From Hyphomonas sp. CY54-11-8 (lineage in GTDB: Bacteria; Pseudomonadota; Alphaproteobacteria; Caulobacterales; Hyphomonadaceae): a stretch of 64,000 bases of DNA. The stretch lies in assembly GCF_000682735.1 (NCBI RefSeq), contig NZ_AWFD01000038.1, positions 1-64,000 of the forward strand, written 5' to 3'. A program made the position numbers and the translations under genes. Under the pieces are notes generated by a model, which saw only the letters and a list, made by a program, of their open reading frames with translations, was not told the DNA's origin and did no database searches. Positions 7,639 to 16,626 of this stretch are shown here, one piece after another (the first letter of the stretch is position 1; each line of letters starts with the position of its first letter).

Positions 7639-8499
7639 TCAATCGCCGAAGCGCTGGATGTCTGCCGGGTCTCCGGCAAACAAGTCCGCATATTCCGGCT
7701 TCAACAGGTCATGGAAACCGGCCTGCGGCAGGGTGACATGATAGGCCCCTTCCGCATACGAACCGATTTCATAGGGGGCAAAATGCAGGACGATGCCACC
7801 GAGCTTGTCCGTTTCAGTGGAGGCGATCAGGCTGATCTCTCCTGAGAGGACATCGAGGTCACCGAGCGCGTCTTTCGCTTCGCCGAGGAAAGTGTCCCGG
7901 CTGTCAGGTGACCCGCTGCGCTGGACCTTCGCTTCGGCAATGCCTTCGAACACAATGGGGGCAAATGCGCTGGCGGCAGCGGCGCGGTTTGCAAACAGAT
8001 CCCCTGCCCGCATCCGCTCGCCGGTTTGCGTGTCATAGATGCGCGCATCGGTCATGTAGTTGCCATGCGCCCCGCCGGTGAAGGTGAAGATAAACCCTTC
8101 CAGCCCGGCGAGTGTTCCCGCCGCACCGGTGAGACGCCAGTCGATCTTCAGGCCATAGGGCCGGAAATATTCCGGGTCGGCGTCCTTGTAGGTGTCTGCA
8201 TCTTCCTGCATGGCCTCGATCCGGCCATTCGCATCTTCGATGAGGTCTGCCGCGATGGCGGGCGCCAGGGAGAAGATCGCTTCCTCGAACCGGACGTCGG
8301 CCTTCAGAGTCTCAGTGTCCACAAGAAGGAAACGCGGCATGTCCGCTGTGGACATGTCCTGCGGATCCGTCGCCGCACCGTCGGCCCCGGCCACCTGCAC
8401 CACTGTGTCCGGCGTCTCCGCCGTCTCGCCTGCCTGTCCGCAGGCAGCCGGAACAATCGCCAGCATCAGGGCGGCGGACAGAAGCAGGGCTCGTTTCAT
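7639..8499 (-). CDS. DUF4163/DUF3298 (RsiV-like) lipoprotein
   Basis: A 286-residue envelope protein with a signal peptide whose end, LAIVPAACG, fits a lipobox. The mature domain contains the FIFTFTGGAHGNYMT segment that is the hallmark of DUF3298/RsiV-type domains (the A/G-G-A-H-G motif), preceded by a DUF4163-like region. In Bacillus RsiV this fold binds lysozyme; in Gram-negative bacteria the role is unknown. It starts ten bases after the PutA stop on the same strand and could be at the tail of that transcript, though a functional link with proline catabolism is not evident. Confidence 0.82.
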   Translation of the reverse strand: MKRALLLSAALMLAIVPAACGQAGETAETPDTVVQVAGADGAATDPQDMSTADMPRFLLVDTETLKADVRFEEAIFSLAPAIAADLIEDANGRIEAMQEDADTYKDADPEYFRPYGLKIDWRLTGAAGTLAGLEGFIFTFTGGAHGNYMTDARIYDTQTGERMRAGDLFANRAAAASAFAPIVFEGIAEAKVQRSGSPDSRDTFLGEAKDALGDLDVLSGEISLIASTETDKLGGIVLHFAPYEIGSYAEGAYHVTLPQAGFHDLLKPEYADLFAGDPADIQRFGD

Positions 8500-8508
8500 C
8501 GCTATTCT

Positions 8509-11500
8509 CTACAGGCTGAGCAGTTCGGCGTCACCACCTTGTGCCGTGATATTCACGGTCAGCGCCCTTTCTGCGGCGAAGCGATGAAGATAATGCGGCC
8601 CGCCCGCTTTGGGGCCGGTCCCGGAAAGGCCTTCCCCGCCGAAGGGCTGGACGCCCACAACGGCGCCGATCATCGACCGGTTCACATAGGTGTTGCCCAC
8701 CGGACAGGCCTCGCGGACTTCCTTGTAGAAGCTGTCGAGACGCGAATGCACGCCCAGCGTCAGGCCATAGCCCTTGGCGTGGAGTTTGGCGCCGACCTCA
8801 TCGATGTCGTCCGGATCGTAGCGGATCACATGCAGGATGGGGCCGAACTTCTCTTCCGTGATCTGATCGAGCGAGGAAAGCTCGACCAGAGCCGGACCGA
8901 AGCCATAGCCTTCCGTACCAATGACGCCGGCATCGACCTGATGCAGGACTTTCGCCCGCGACTTCATATCGTCGAGGTGGGCCTGCAACATGTCGCGGGA
9001 TTCTGCATCGATGACGGGACCGATATCCGTGTCGGGCTGGGCCGGGTCACCCAGCTTCAGCTCGTTCATCGCCCCGATCAGGCTCTCGATCAGGTGGTCT
9101 GCCGTTTCATTCGGCAGGAAGGCGACCCGCAGCGCGGAACAGCGCTGGCCCGCTGACCCGAAGGCGGAGATGATCATGTCGTCGAGCACCTGTTCGCGCA
9201 GGGCGGTCGTATCCACGAACAGGCCGTTGAGGCCACCCGTCTCCGCGATCAGCGGAATGATCGGCCCATTGCGCTCTGCCAGCGTGCGATTGATCAGGCG
9301 AGCTGTGTTCGTACCGCCGGTAAAACAGACGCCGGAGACACGAAGGTCGGAGGTCAGCTTCGCACCGACCGTCTCGCCCTTGCCGGGCAAGAGATGCAAG
9401 GCATCGACCGGCAGGCCCGCCTTGTGGAAAAGCCTCACGGCTTCGAAGGCAATCAGCGGCGATTGTTCGGCTGGCTTCGCCACGACCGTGTTACCGGCGG
9501 CAAGCGCCGCGGCGAGTTGGCCGGTGAAGATGGCCAGCGGGAAGTTCCATGGGCTGATGCAGCAGAACACACCCCGTCCGTGCAGGGACAGATGATTCGT
9601 CTCACCCGTCGGTCCTGGCAGGCGCACCGGCGCGGCGAAATCCTTCTCGGCGCCCATCGCATAATACCGCAGGAAGTCGACCGCTTCGCGTACTTCGGCG
9701 ATGCCGTCATTGAGCGTCTTGCCGGTCTCGCGTGCCATCAGGGCGATGAGGCGCGGCATGTTGCTTTCCAGCGCTTCGGCCATGGCGCGAAGGTGGCTTG
9801 CCCGCTGCGGCCCGCCGAGCTTGTCCCATTCCGGCTGGAACTTGACGGCTGCATCGAGCGCGCGGTCCATCGCCTCTTCGCTGGCTTCCTTGCAGGCCCC
9901 GAGCACGGTTTCCGTGTGGAACGGCACGCGGCACAGCTCGCCCCCGCCCGTGTCCGGTTTGCCGGAGACGATGGCGCCCGCAGCGATGACCGGGCTGTCG
10001 CGGAAGATGCGGATCGCTCCGGCGATGTCGTCGCGTACATTCTGCTGCGACAGGTCCATGCCGGAGGAATTGCGCCGCTCCGGCCCGTAAAGGCGCGGCG
10101 GCGTGGGAATGCGCGGATGGCGACGCGGACCAGCTTCGACCTTGGTGATCGGATCGGCAACGACCTGTTCGGCCGGCACGTCCGGATCGAGGAAGGAATG
10201 TACGAAACTCGTGTTCGCGCCATTCTCCAGCAGGCGGCGGACGAGATAGGGCAGCAGATCCTTGTGCGCACCGACAGGCGCATAGACCCGCACCTTGCTA
10301 CCAGCCTTGGCCGCGGCGTAGAGCGCCTCGCCCATGCCGTGCAGGCGCTGGAATTCGAATGCGGTCACGCCCATGGAGTCTGCCATCAGGTCCACCGTCG
10401 CCAGCGTGTGGGCATTGTGGGTCGCGAATTGCGGATAGAGGACCGGGCTCGCCTCCAGCAATTGTTTGGCGCAGGCAAGATAGTGGAAGTCCGTGCCCTG
10501 TTTGGTCGTGAAGACCGGGAAGTTCGGGAAACCTTCGACCTGGGCGTGCTTGATCTCACTATCCCAGTAAGCACCTTTCACAAGACGCACCATGAAACGC
10601 CGGCGGGTGTCGCCAGCCAGCTGCTTCAGCTTCTCGATCACGCCGCGGGCGCGTTTCTGATAGGCTTGCACGGCAATGCCGAGACCGTTCCAGCCTTTCA
10701 GGGACGGTTCGCGCGCAAGAGCCTCCATCAGCTTGAGCGAGATGACCAGCCGGTCGGCTTCCTCCGCATCAAGACAAAGATTGATGTTCGCATCCGCCGC
10801 CTGTTTGCAGAGCCCCAGCAGGCCGGGATAGATCTCCTCCATCACGCGGGCCTCATTGACCGCCTCATAGCGCGGGTGCAGCGCGGAGAGCTTGACCGAC
10901 ACACCATTGGACGCTTCCGGCGCAACGGACTTGTCCTTGCTGGCGGCAACCTGTTCGATGGCGCCCTGATAGGCTTTCAGATAGCGTTCGGCATCGGCGG
11001 CAGTGCGGGCGCCCTCCCCCAGCATGTCGAAACTGAAATTCGCCGCATCGCCCTGGCGGACCATCCGGGTGCCGCGCTTTAGCGCGTCCTTCACGTTCCG
11101 GCCAAGGACGAACTGCTCGCCCATGATCCGCATGGCCTGCATCATGGCAGCGCGGATCACCGGCTCGCCGCTTTCGCGCACGAGACTGGAGACAAAATGG
11201 CCGGGGCCTTTCTTGGCCGCCGCAGGCACACCGATCACACGGCCCGTCAGCATCAGGCCCCAGGTGGACGCATTGACCAGCCAGGATTCCGATTGGCCCT
11301 GATGCGAGCCCCAGTTTCCCGAGCGGATTTTCTCGGCGATCAGGTCATCGCGGGTTTCGGCGTCCGGCACGCGCAACAGCGCCTCGGCAAGGCACATCAG
11401 GGCGAGGCCCTCGGCGTTCGACAGGCCGAACTCCTCCAGGAAACTCTCCATCATACCCTTGCGGCGCCCGGTCGCCCGCGCCGTCTCGACGAGGTCGAGC

Positions 11501-11643
11501 GCCCGCCGCATGGCCGCCTGTCGCAGATCGTCGCTGACGGGTGTCTCCTTCAGCAGATCCTCCAGCAACGCCTCCTCATCCACAAATTTGTTGGAATCGA
11601 GCGCGTCCCAGACGAACCGAGTGGCGGCAAGGGTGTCGGACAT
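8509..11643 (-). CDS. putA: bifunctional proline dehydrogenase / L-glutamate gamma-semialdehyde dehydrogenase PutA
   Basis: A 1044-residue trifunctional-family enzyme that oxidises proline to glutamate. The N-terminal half is the FAD-dependent proline dehydrogenase (LCLDAEEADRL, then RLVKGAYWDSEIK, then FATHNAHT). The C-terminal half is a class 4 aldehyde dehydrogenase with the catalytic Glu in ETGGLN (about residue 800) and the catalytic Cys in GQRCSALRV (about residue 835); the conserved QPFGGEGLSGTG segment is near the end. Length and N-terminus show there is no ribbon-helix-helix DNA-binding domain, so this PutA should not repress its own gene. Start at 11643 is chosen because the upstream in-frame residues are poor and AGGGA precedes it. 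Membrane-associated when reduced, by analogy. Confidence 0.95.
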   Translation of the reverse strand: MSDTLAATRFVWDALDSNKFVDEEALLEDLLKETPVSDDLRQAAMRRALDLVETARATGRRKGMMESFLEEFGLSNAEGLALMCLAEALLRVPDAETRDDLIAEKIRSGNWGSHQGQSESWLVNASTWGLMLTGRVIGVPAAAKKGPGHFVSSLVRESGEPVIRAAMMQAMRIMGEQFVLGRNVKDALKRGTRMVRQGDAANFSFDMLGEGARTAADAERYLKAYQGAIEQVAASKDKSVAPEASNGVSVKLSALHPRYEAVNEARVMEEIYPGLLGLCKQAADANINLCLDAEEADRLVISLKLMEALAREPSLKGWNGLGIAVQAYQKRARGVIEKLKQLAGDTRRRFMVRLVKGAYWDSEIKHAQVEGFPNFPVFTTKQGTDFHYLACAKQLLEASPVLYPQFATHNAHTLATVDLMADSMGVTAFEFQRLHGMGEALYAAAKAGSKVRVYAPVGAHKDLLPYLVRRLLENGANTSFVHSFLDPDVPAEQVVADPITKVEAGPRRHPRIPTPPRLYGPERRNSSGMDLSQQNVRDDIAGAIRIFRDSPVIAAGAIVSGKPDTGGGELCRVPFHTETVLGACKEASEEAMDRALDAAVKFQPEWDKLGGPQRASHLRAMAEALESNMPRLIALMARETGKTLNDGIAEVREAVDFLRYYAMGAEKDFAAPVRLPGPTGETNHLSLHGRGVFCCISPWNFPLAIFTGQLAAALAAGNTVVAKPAEQSPLIAFEAVRLFHKAGLPVDALHLLPGKGETVGAKLTSDLRVSGVCFTGGTNTARLINRTLAERNGPIIPLIAETGGLNGLFVDTTALREQVLDDMIISAFGSAGQRCSALRVAFLPNETADHLIESLIGAMNELKLGDPAQPDTDIGPVIDAESRDMLQAHLDDMKSRAKVLHQVDAGVIGTEGYGFGPALVELSSLDQITEEKFGPILHVIRYDPDDIDEVGAKLHAKGYGLTLGVHSRLDSFYKEVREACPVGNTYVNRSMIGAVVGVQPFGGEGLSGTGPKAGGPHYLHRFAAERALTVNITAQGGDAELLSL

Positions 11644-11846
11644 AAATAGAGTTCCCTTCTGGCAATGGTTTTGGCACAAAAACGTACTAACGGGGCAGGA
11701 CTTGTACGGGTTCCACCGAATTCAGGGAAAATCTATATCGACTTCGACGGCCGGTTGCGAGGGGAGTGGACAGCGTTTCAGGCCTTTACCATACCGCCCA
11801 AGCCCGCCATGTTGCGCTCGGCTGCGTGGCATTGATGGGAGTCCAC

Positions 11847-13025
11847 ATGCGGATCATGCTCGTGACAGACGCCTGGGACCCTCAGGTCAACGGCGTCGTG
11901 CGCACCATGAAGCGCGTTATCGCCGAATCAGAGGCGCTGGGCCATGAATGGGAGATCGTGCATCCTGGTCAGGGGTTCATGACCATGCCGCTGCCGACCT
12001 ATCCCGAAATCAAGCTTGCCCTGTTCGCCCGGGGTGAAATCGAGGAACGGTTCAACGAATTCGAGCCGGACGCCATCCATATCGCGACCGAGGGCACGCT
12101 GGGCATGGCAGGCCGGGCCATGTGCCTGAAGATCAAGCACCCCTTTTCGACCGCCTATCACACCCGTTTCCCGGAATATGTGAGCGCCCGCCTGCCGATC
12201 CCGATCTCCTGGGGCTACAATTTCGTCCGCTGGTTCCACAAGTATTCCGGCAAGGTGATGGTGCCGACGCCCTCCATGGTGGAGGAGCTGCGGGTCAAGA
12301 ACTTCATCAATCTCGTCGCCTGGGGCCGCGGGGTGGATACGGACCTTTTCAACCCGTCCCGCCGGATCGAGGAAGGCCAGCCAGGCGATCCGTTCGAGGG
12401 CCTGAAGCGCCCGATCTTCCTGAATGTCGGCCGCGTGGCGGTGGAGAAGAATATCGAAGCCTTTGCCGAGCTGGACCTGCCCGGCACCAAGGTCATCGTC
12501 GGCGACGGCCCGCAGCGCGAGGAACTCAAGAAGCGCTATCCGGACGTCAAATTCCTCGGGGCGCGGTTCAATGAGGACCTCGCCACCGTCTATGCCAGCG
12601 CGGACGTGTTCGTGTTCCCCAGCCTGACGGACACGTTTGGCCTGGTCGTCCTGGAGGCCATGTCGTCCGGCACGCCGGTAGCCGCCTATGATGCGACCGG
12701 CCCGCGCGATGTGATCCCGGGCTCGAATGCCGGCACCATCACGCCGGTCGACGGAGACCTCGCCGCAGGCGCGATCGCCTGCCTCGATCTCAACCGCGAG
12801 ACGTGCCGCAAATATGCCGAAGGCTATAGCTGGCGGGCCTGCGCAGAAGCGTTCATCGAAAACCTGCAGCCCCTGCCCGCACCGGCGCGGAAACGTTTCT
12901 GGCAGAAGATCCGCCTACGGCGTCGCAAGAAACCGCTGGAATTGGTGATCCCGCCCCTGCTGGACCTCAGCCCGAAACCGAAGGAAGCACCGGAAACCTC
13001 CGAGGAGCCGGACGACAAGCCCTAG
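11847..13025 (+). CDS. glycosyltransferase family 4 (GT-B), mannosyl- or sulfoquinovosyl-transferase type
   Basis: A 392-residue GT-B glycosyltransferase. It opens MRIMLVTDAWDPQVNGVVRT, the usual N-terminus of lipid-modifying GT4 enzymes (PimB, SqdX, MgtA types), and has the donor-binding E-x7-E signature in SLTDTFGLVVLEAMSSG near residue 280. Such enzymes move a sugar from a nucleotide donor to diacylglycerol, phosphatidylinositol or a glycolipid at the inner membrane. A basic patch RLRRRKK near residue 350 may bind the membrane, followed by a Pro/Glu-rich disordered tail. The start at 11847 has GGGAG eight bases upstream; an upstream in-frame ATG at 11766 adds a non-homologous extension. 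Substrate is not determined. Confidence 0.88.
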   Translation: MRIMLVTDAWDPQVNGVVRTMKRVIAESEALGHEWEIVHPGQGFMTMPLPTYPEIKLALFARGEIEERFNEFEPDAIHIATEGTLGMAGRAMCLKIKHPFSTAYHTRFPEYVSARLPIPISWGYNFVRWFHKYSGKVMVPTPSMVEELRVKNFINLVAWGRGVDTDLFNPSRRIEEGQPGDPFEGLKRPIFLNVGRVAVEKNIEAFAELDLPGTKVIVGDGPQREELKKRYPDVKFLGARFNEDLATVYASADVFVFPSLTDTFGLVVLEAMSSGTPVAAYDATGPRDVIPGSNAGTITPVDGDLAAGAIACLDLNRETCRKYAEGYSWRACAEAFIENLQPLPAPARKRFWQKIRLRRRKKPLELVIPPLLDLSPKPKEAPETSEEPDDKP

Positions 13026-13036
13026 GCGAAGGCGCC

Positions 13037-14146
13037 CTAGTCTGCGGGCGCGTCTTTCAGCTCTGCAGCGCGCGCCTGTTCGACCGCACGGTCTTCTTCG
13101 GTCAACGGAATCAGGCCCTTTTCGAGCAAGTAACCATCCGGCCCCATGGCGCCATCGGATATGAATTCCTGCACGAACTCGGCGATCCCCGGCACAACAC
13201 CCAGATTCTCGCGCTTCACATAGATGTAGAGCATGCGGGAGAGGCCGTACTCCCCGTCCTTGATATGCACGAAGTCCGGCGAAACACCGGACAGGAGCCC
13301 GGCTTTCACACGGTCTGAATTCTGCTCAAGGAAGGAAAAGCCAAGAATGCCGATGGCCGCCGGCGTCTTGGTCAGCGCCTGCACGACTGCGGCATCATTT
13401 TCGCCGAAGTCGATCCAGGCGCCATCGGTGCGGATCGTCCGGGCACGTTGCAGGAAGGCCGTCTCGTCCTGCTCGCGCAGTGCGGCCATCTGCGGATCCT
13501 CCAGCGCACCATGCTCCATGCCGAGCTCGACGAAAGCGTCGCGCGTACCGGAGGTCGGCGGCGGACCAAAGACGAGGATCGGCTCATCCGGGAGAGACGG
13601 GCTCACCTCGTTCCACGACTTGTACGGATTGGGCACGAAACCGCCTTCACCGTCCGGCAGCTCCATGGCGAGCGCGCGGTAGAGCTCGGCCTTGGTGATG
13701 TCGAAATCAGGCCCGGCCTTGGAATTGGCGATGACGATACCGTCGTAACCGACGCGGATTTCGGCGGGATTGTTGACGCCATTGGCAGCGCAAAGCGCCC
13801 GCTCCCCTTCCTTGATCGGGCGGGACGCGTCCGAGATCGAAGGCTGCGACGGCCCCGTGCCGAGACAAAAGGCCTTGAAGCCGCCGCCCGTCCCGGTCGT
13901 CTCCACCACCGGTGTCGGCCATTTGGTGACGGCGCCAAACTGTTCGGCAACCGCCGTGGCGAAGGGCGAGACGGTGGACGATCCGACAATCTTGATCTTT
14001 TCGGCATCCACGCCGGTGATGGATGGCGTGACGATCCGGTCGCCCACTTCCAGCTTTGACAGGTCCGTGCGTCCGCACGCCGCCGCCAACAACAAGGCCG
14101 CGGCTGCAAGGATTGGCGCAAGGCCTGAAGAGAGTGCGCGTGTCAT
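13037..14146 (-). CDS. pstS: phosphate ABC transporter substrate-binding protein, PstS-like lipoprotein
   Basis: A 369-residue periplasmic binding protein. The signal peptide ends LLLAAACG (lipobox). The mature chain begins the binding fold with KIKIVGSSTVSPFA, the phosphate-contacting GSSTV loop of PstS, and has the FGPPPTSGTRDAFVELG segment with the second set of ligand contacts (SGTRD). Expected role: high-affinity capture of phosphate for PstCAB. No pstC, pstA, pstB, phoU or phoB is next to it here, so this is a stand-alone copy; a PhoR-like kinase is 6 kb away. It is divergent to the ornithine decarboxylase gene. Confidence 0.9.
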   Translation of the reverse strand: MTRALSSGLAPILAAAALLLAAACGRTDLSKLEVGDRIVTPSITGVDAEKIKIVGSSTVSPFATAVAEQFGAVTKWPTPVVETTGTGGGFKAFCLGTGPSQPSISDASRPIKEGERALCAANGVNNPAEIRVGYDGIVIANSKAGPDFDITKAELYRALAMELPDGEGGFVPNPYKSWNEVSPSLPDEPILVFGPPPTSGTRDAFVELGMEHGALEDPQMAALREQDETAFLQRARTIRTDGAWIDFGENDAAVVQALTKTPAAIGILGFSFLEQNSDRVKAGLLSGVSPDFVHIKDGEYGLSRMLYIYVKRENLGVVPGIAEFVQEFISDGAMGPDGYLLEKGLIPLTEEDRAVEQARAAELKDAPAD

Positions 14147-14286
14147 GCCTGACTCTTTCCCAGTTGCGCCTGCCTCTATCCGGAATCCGGGCCGGCGCCA
14201 AACAAGGTAGGACTTCTTCAGTAACTGCTACAGGCCGGGATGAAGAAGGTTTCGTGAAAAATTTCAGTCCCGGCCCAAAAATTCAC

Positions 14287-14315
14287 TTGCACGCCCGGAT
14301 GTAGTCCATTACATG
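14287..14315 (+). promoter_or_regulatory. sigma70-like promoter of the ornithine decarboxylase transcript
   Basis: TTGCAC at 14287-14292 and TACATG at 14310-14315 are separated by exactly 17 bases. Transcription would begin near 14322. The in-frame ATG at 14313 lies inside the -10 box and therefore cannot be the decarboxylase start, which supports the start at 14424 and leaves about 100 nt of untranslated leader. Confidence 0.5.
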
Positions 14316-14321
14316 CCCCTT

Positions 14322-14423
14322 CGAAATAAAGAGATGTGGCGGACACTCTGCGCTAACCCACTCGGTGGGGGCCCCCGTACTAACGCCCAAAGCTGGTTAA
14401 AAGCCCTTTGGAGGTTAGGTGTC
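14322..14423 (+). ncRNA. probable speF-type leader RNA
   Basis: About 100 bases of structured-looking leader precede the ornithine decarboxylase start. It contains a GGGGGCCCCC palindrome (near 14367-14376), flanking CTAAC repeats (near 14353 and 14380), and ends with GGAGG at 14410-14414. Corbino and colleagues described a conserved 'speF' RNA motif in exactly this position, in front of ornithine decarboxylase genes of alphaproteobacteria; the position, size and taxon fit. I matched by context and rough shape, not by covariance scoring. Confidence 0.55.
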
Positions 14424-15617
14424 ATGCACTCCTATGCTACTCCCATTCATGTTGTTCGTGCGTCCCAGCCGGACCTGCCCGTATGGTGTTTCCGTCCGGA
14501 GCGCGTCACTGCGGCCGCTAAATGGTTCCATGACTCGTTCTCGGCCGAGCCGTTCTACGCCGTGAAGGCAAACCCGGCCGAGCATGTTCTGGACGCGCTC
14601 TGGGCCGGCGGCGTGCGCAGCTTCGACTGCGCCTCCGACACGGAAGTCGAACTGATCCGTACCCGGTTCCCGGAAGCCCGCATTGCGTTCCTGCACCCGG
14701 TGAAGAATCGCCGTGCCATCGCCCGTGCCTACAAGGAATTCGGCGTGCGCATCTTCGTCACCGACACGATGACGGAGCTGAACAAGATCCTCGAGGAAAC
14801 CGGCTACGCGACGGACCTGACGATCATCGTCCGTGTTGCTGTGTCTTGCGACGGCGCGGCCCTGCCGCTGGCCGGCAAGTTCGGCGCCGGTGCAGACGAC
14901 GCTGCAGAGATCCTGCGCGAAGCCCGCCGTTATGCAGACGAGCTGGGCGTGTCGTTCCACGTGGGCAGCCAGGCGATGCAGCCGACGGCATGGGCAACCG
15001 CCATGGCCGACGTCTCCCGCATCATCATCACCGCAGGTGTCACGGTCGACATCGTCGATGTCGGCGGCGGCTTCCCGTCGATCTATGCAGACAACGCCCC
15101 GCCTTCGCTGGACGCTTATGCCGCCATGGTCGAAGCCTCGTTCGAGAACATGTTCGTTCTCGAAAACGCTGAACTGTGGTGCGAGCCGGGCCGTGCGCTC
15201 TGCGCCGAGTCGGAAAGCCTGCTGTGCCGTATCGAATTGGCGAAAGATGGCGCGCTCTACATCAATGACGGCTCCTATGGCGCCCTCTACGATGCGGTGC
15301 ACGAGCGCTGGAACTTCCCGAAGCGCGCCATTGCTGGCGACGGCCGCAAGCTGCATGGCATGACGGCTTACACCGTGTACGGCCCGACCTGCGATTCGAC
15401 CGACAAGTTCCCGGAAGAGATCATGCTGCCGGCGGGCCTGGCCGAGGGCGACTATATCGAATTCGGCAATCTCGGCGCCTATGGCCGTGCCATGTCCAGC
15501 CGCTTCAACGGCTTCGGCGAAACCGAAGTGGTGGAAGTGCAGGACGCCCCGTGGCCGACGCTCTACGGGTCGATCGGCGCCGAAGTCGTGTCCATCGGGT
15601 CGATGGCAACGCGCTGA
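14424..15617 (+). CDS. ornithine decarboxylase (PLP, alanine-racemase fold; fold type III)
   Basis: A 397-residue PLP decarboxylase that makes putrescine from ornithine, possibly also acting on lysine. Features: PLP lysine in AVKANP (Lys48), the HVGSQ segment, the phosphate-binding GGGFP loop, CEPGRAL, and the catalytic Cys323 in the YGPTCDSTD motif that completes the active site across the dimer interface. Length fits the bacterial eukaryotic-type ODC family. Start at 14424 is supported by GGAGG nine bases upstream and by the promoter geometry. The gene is preceded by a probable regulatory leader RNA and its last 55 bases overlap the end of the oppositely transcribed murI gene. Confidence 0.92.
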   Translation: MHSYATPIHVVRASQPDLPVWCFRPERVTAAAKWFHDSFSAEPFYAVKANPAEHVLDALWAGGVRSFDCASDTEVELIRTRFPEARIAFLHPVKNRRAIARAYKEFGVRIFVTDTMTELNKILEETGYATDLTIIVRVAVSCDGAALPLAGKFGAGADDAAEILREARRYADELGVSFHVGSQAMQPTAWATAMADVSRIIITAGVTVDIVDVGGGFPSIYADNAPPSLDAYAAMVEASFENMFVLENAELWCEPGRALCAESESLLCRIELAKDGALYINDGSYGALYDAVHERWNFPKRAIAGDGRKLHGMTAYTVYGPTCDSTDKFPEEIMLPAGLAEGDYIEFGNLGAYGRAMSSRFNGFGETEVVEVQDAPWPTLYGSIGAEVVSIGSMATR

Positions 15618-16432
15618 AGTTCCGGAAAACCGTATCGCCTGAGGACGAGCGCGAGATCCGCCTCGTCTTCGGGCGAACTCGTCAGGAAGGCGTGGCCGCC
15701 GATGCCACGCGCCTTCGTATCTGCCGGCAGCACACGGATTGTCTGGCGGGCGATGGCTGCGCCTGAGTCGACATAGCTGACAGGCTGGGGCGCGCTGGCG
15801 ATCAGCTGGCCGCGCACAAGCGGGAAATGGGTGCAGGCGAGCACGATCGTATCGATCTTCTCCCCGCCCGGCACCTCGAACAAAGGCGCCTGCACTTCGG
15901 CAAACCGGTCGATGTGAATGTCCTCGCCGCGCGCATGCGCTTCGGCCAGGCGGACAAGTTCGATACTGCCATGCATGATGACATGCAGGTGGCCGGCGAA
16001 CGTCTCGATCAGTTCGGATGTGTAAGCCCGGCGGATCGTGCCCGGCGTTGCCAGCAGGCCGACCGTGCCGGTGCGGGTGAGCTGGGCAGCCGGCTTGATT
16101 GCCGGCACGGTGCCGACAACCGGGATGTCGAGCACCGCGCGCACGTCCTGCAGCGCGAGCGTCGAGGCGGTATTGCAGGCGATGACGAACACGTCCGGCT
16201 TCACCCGGTCGCACAGCGCCTTGGCCACTTTCGGCAGGCGCTCTCGCAGGGCTTCGTCTGACTTGTCGCCATAGGGAAAGAAACCGGAATCGGCAGCATA
16301 GTGCACGCCAAGCGCCGGGCCGAGCGCGCGGATCTCCTCCGCAACCGTCAGGCCCCCGACCCCGGAATCGAAGACGAGCACCCGCCCGCGGGCGGGAGAC
16401 GGAACGAAATTGCCGGGCAGTGTCTCAGGCAT
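15563..16432 (-). CDS. murI: glutamate racemase
   Basis: A 289-residue cofactor-independent racemase supplying D-glutamate for peptidoglycan. The N-terminal FDSGVGGLTV motif binds substrate, and the two catalytic cysteines are in IACNTAST (about residue 90) and VLACTHFPL (about residue 205). Both halves of the pseudo-symmetric active site are intact. Its 3' end overlaps the ornithine decarboxylase gene by 55 bases on the other strand; the C-terminal tail encoded there (after the last recognised core) is short. It is divergent to the copper operon. Confidence 0.94.
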   Translation of the reverse strand: MPETLPGNFVPSPARGRVLVFDSGVGGLTVAEEIRALGPALGVHYAADSGFFPYGDKSDEALRERLPKVAKALCDRVKPDVFVIACNTASTLALQDVRAVLDIPVVGTVPAIKPAAQLTRTGTVGLLATPGTIRRAYTSELIETFAGHLHVIMHGSIELVRLAEAHARGEDIHIDRFAEVQAPLFEVPGGEKIDTIVLACTHFPLVRGQLIASAPQPVSYVDSGAAIARQTIRVLPADTKARGIGGHAFLTSSPEDEADLALVLRRYGFPELQRVAIDPMDTTSAPIDP

Positions 16433-16550
16433 GATGCAAGCCTATTCGCATTCGCAGGCGGCGAAAACGGGGCAGAAATCGGGTCGATTTTCAGACTCGG
16501 CGCGCATCGATGTCCTACCCGCCCGGCAACGCCTCCACAGCAAAGTTATT

Positions 16551-16579
16551 TTGAAAACGTCCCGGAGGGTGCTTATCTG
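16551..16579 (+). promoter_or_regulatory. promoter of the copper-resistance operon
   Basis: TTGAAA at 16551-16556 and TATCTG at 16574-16579 have the ideal 17-base spacing. No CueR-like dyad with a stretched spacer is present, so the operon does not look MerR-regulated. Transcription would start near 16586, just ahead of a perfect hairpin. Confidence 0.45.
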
Positions 16580-16590
16580 GTCCGGAACGC

Positions 16591-16610
16591 GCTCCCGGCC
16601 AGCCGGGAGC
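16591..16610 (+). promoter_or_regulatory. 5'-UTR hairpin before the copper operon
   Basis: GCTCCCGG at 16591-16598 pairs perfectly with CCGGGAGC at 16603-16610 around a four-base loop. It would lie at the extreme 5' end of the mRNA and could stabilise it or act as a control element. Confidence 0.4.
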
Positions 16611-16626
16611 CCCGCAGGCAGTGAGC

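Noticed and set aside
9394-11082. Plus-strand open frame of about 560 codons inside putA
   Set aside because: Antisense shadow of putA; no domain patterns, and putA catalytic motifs are intact on the other strand.
14313-14424. Upstream in-frame ATG at 14313 as decarboxylase start
   Set aside because: It lies within the -10 box of a good promoter, has no Shine-Dalgarno, and family members start near 14424.
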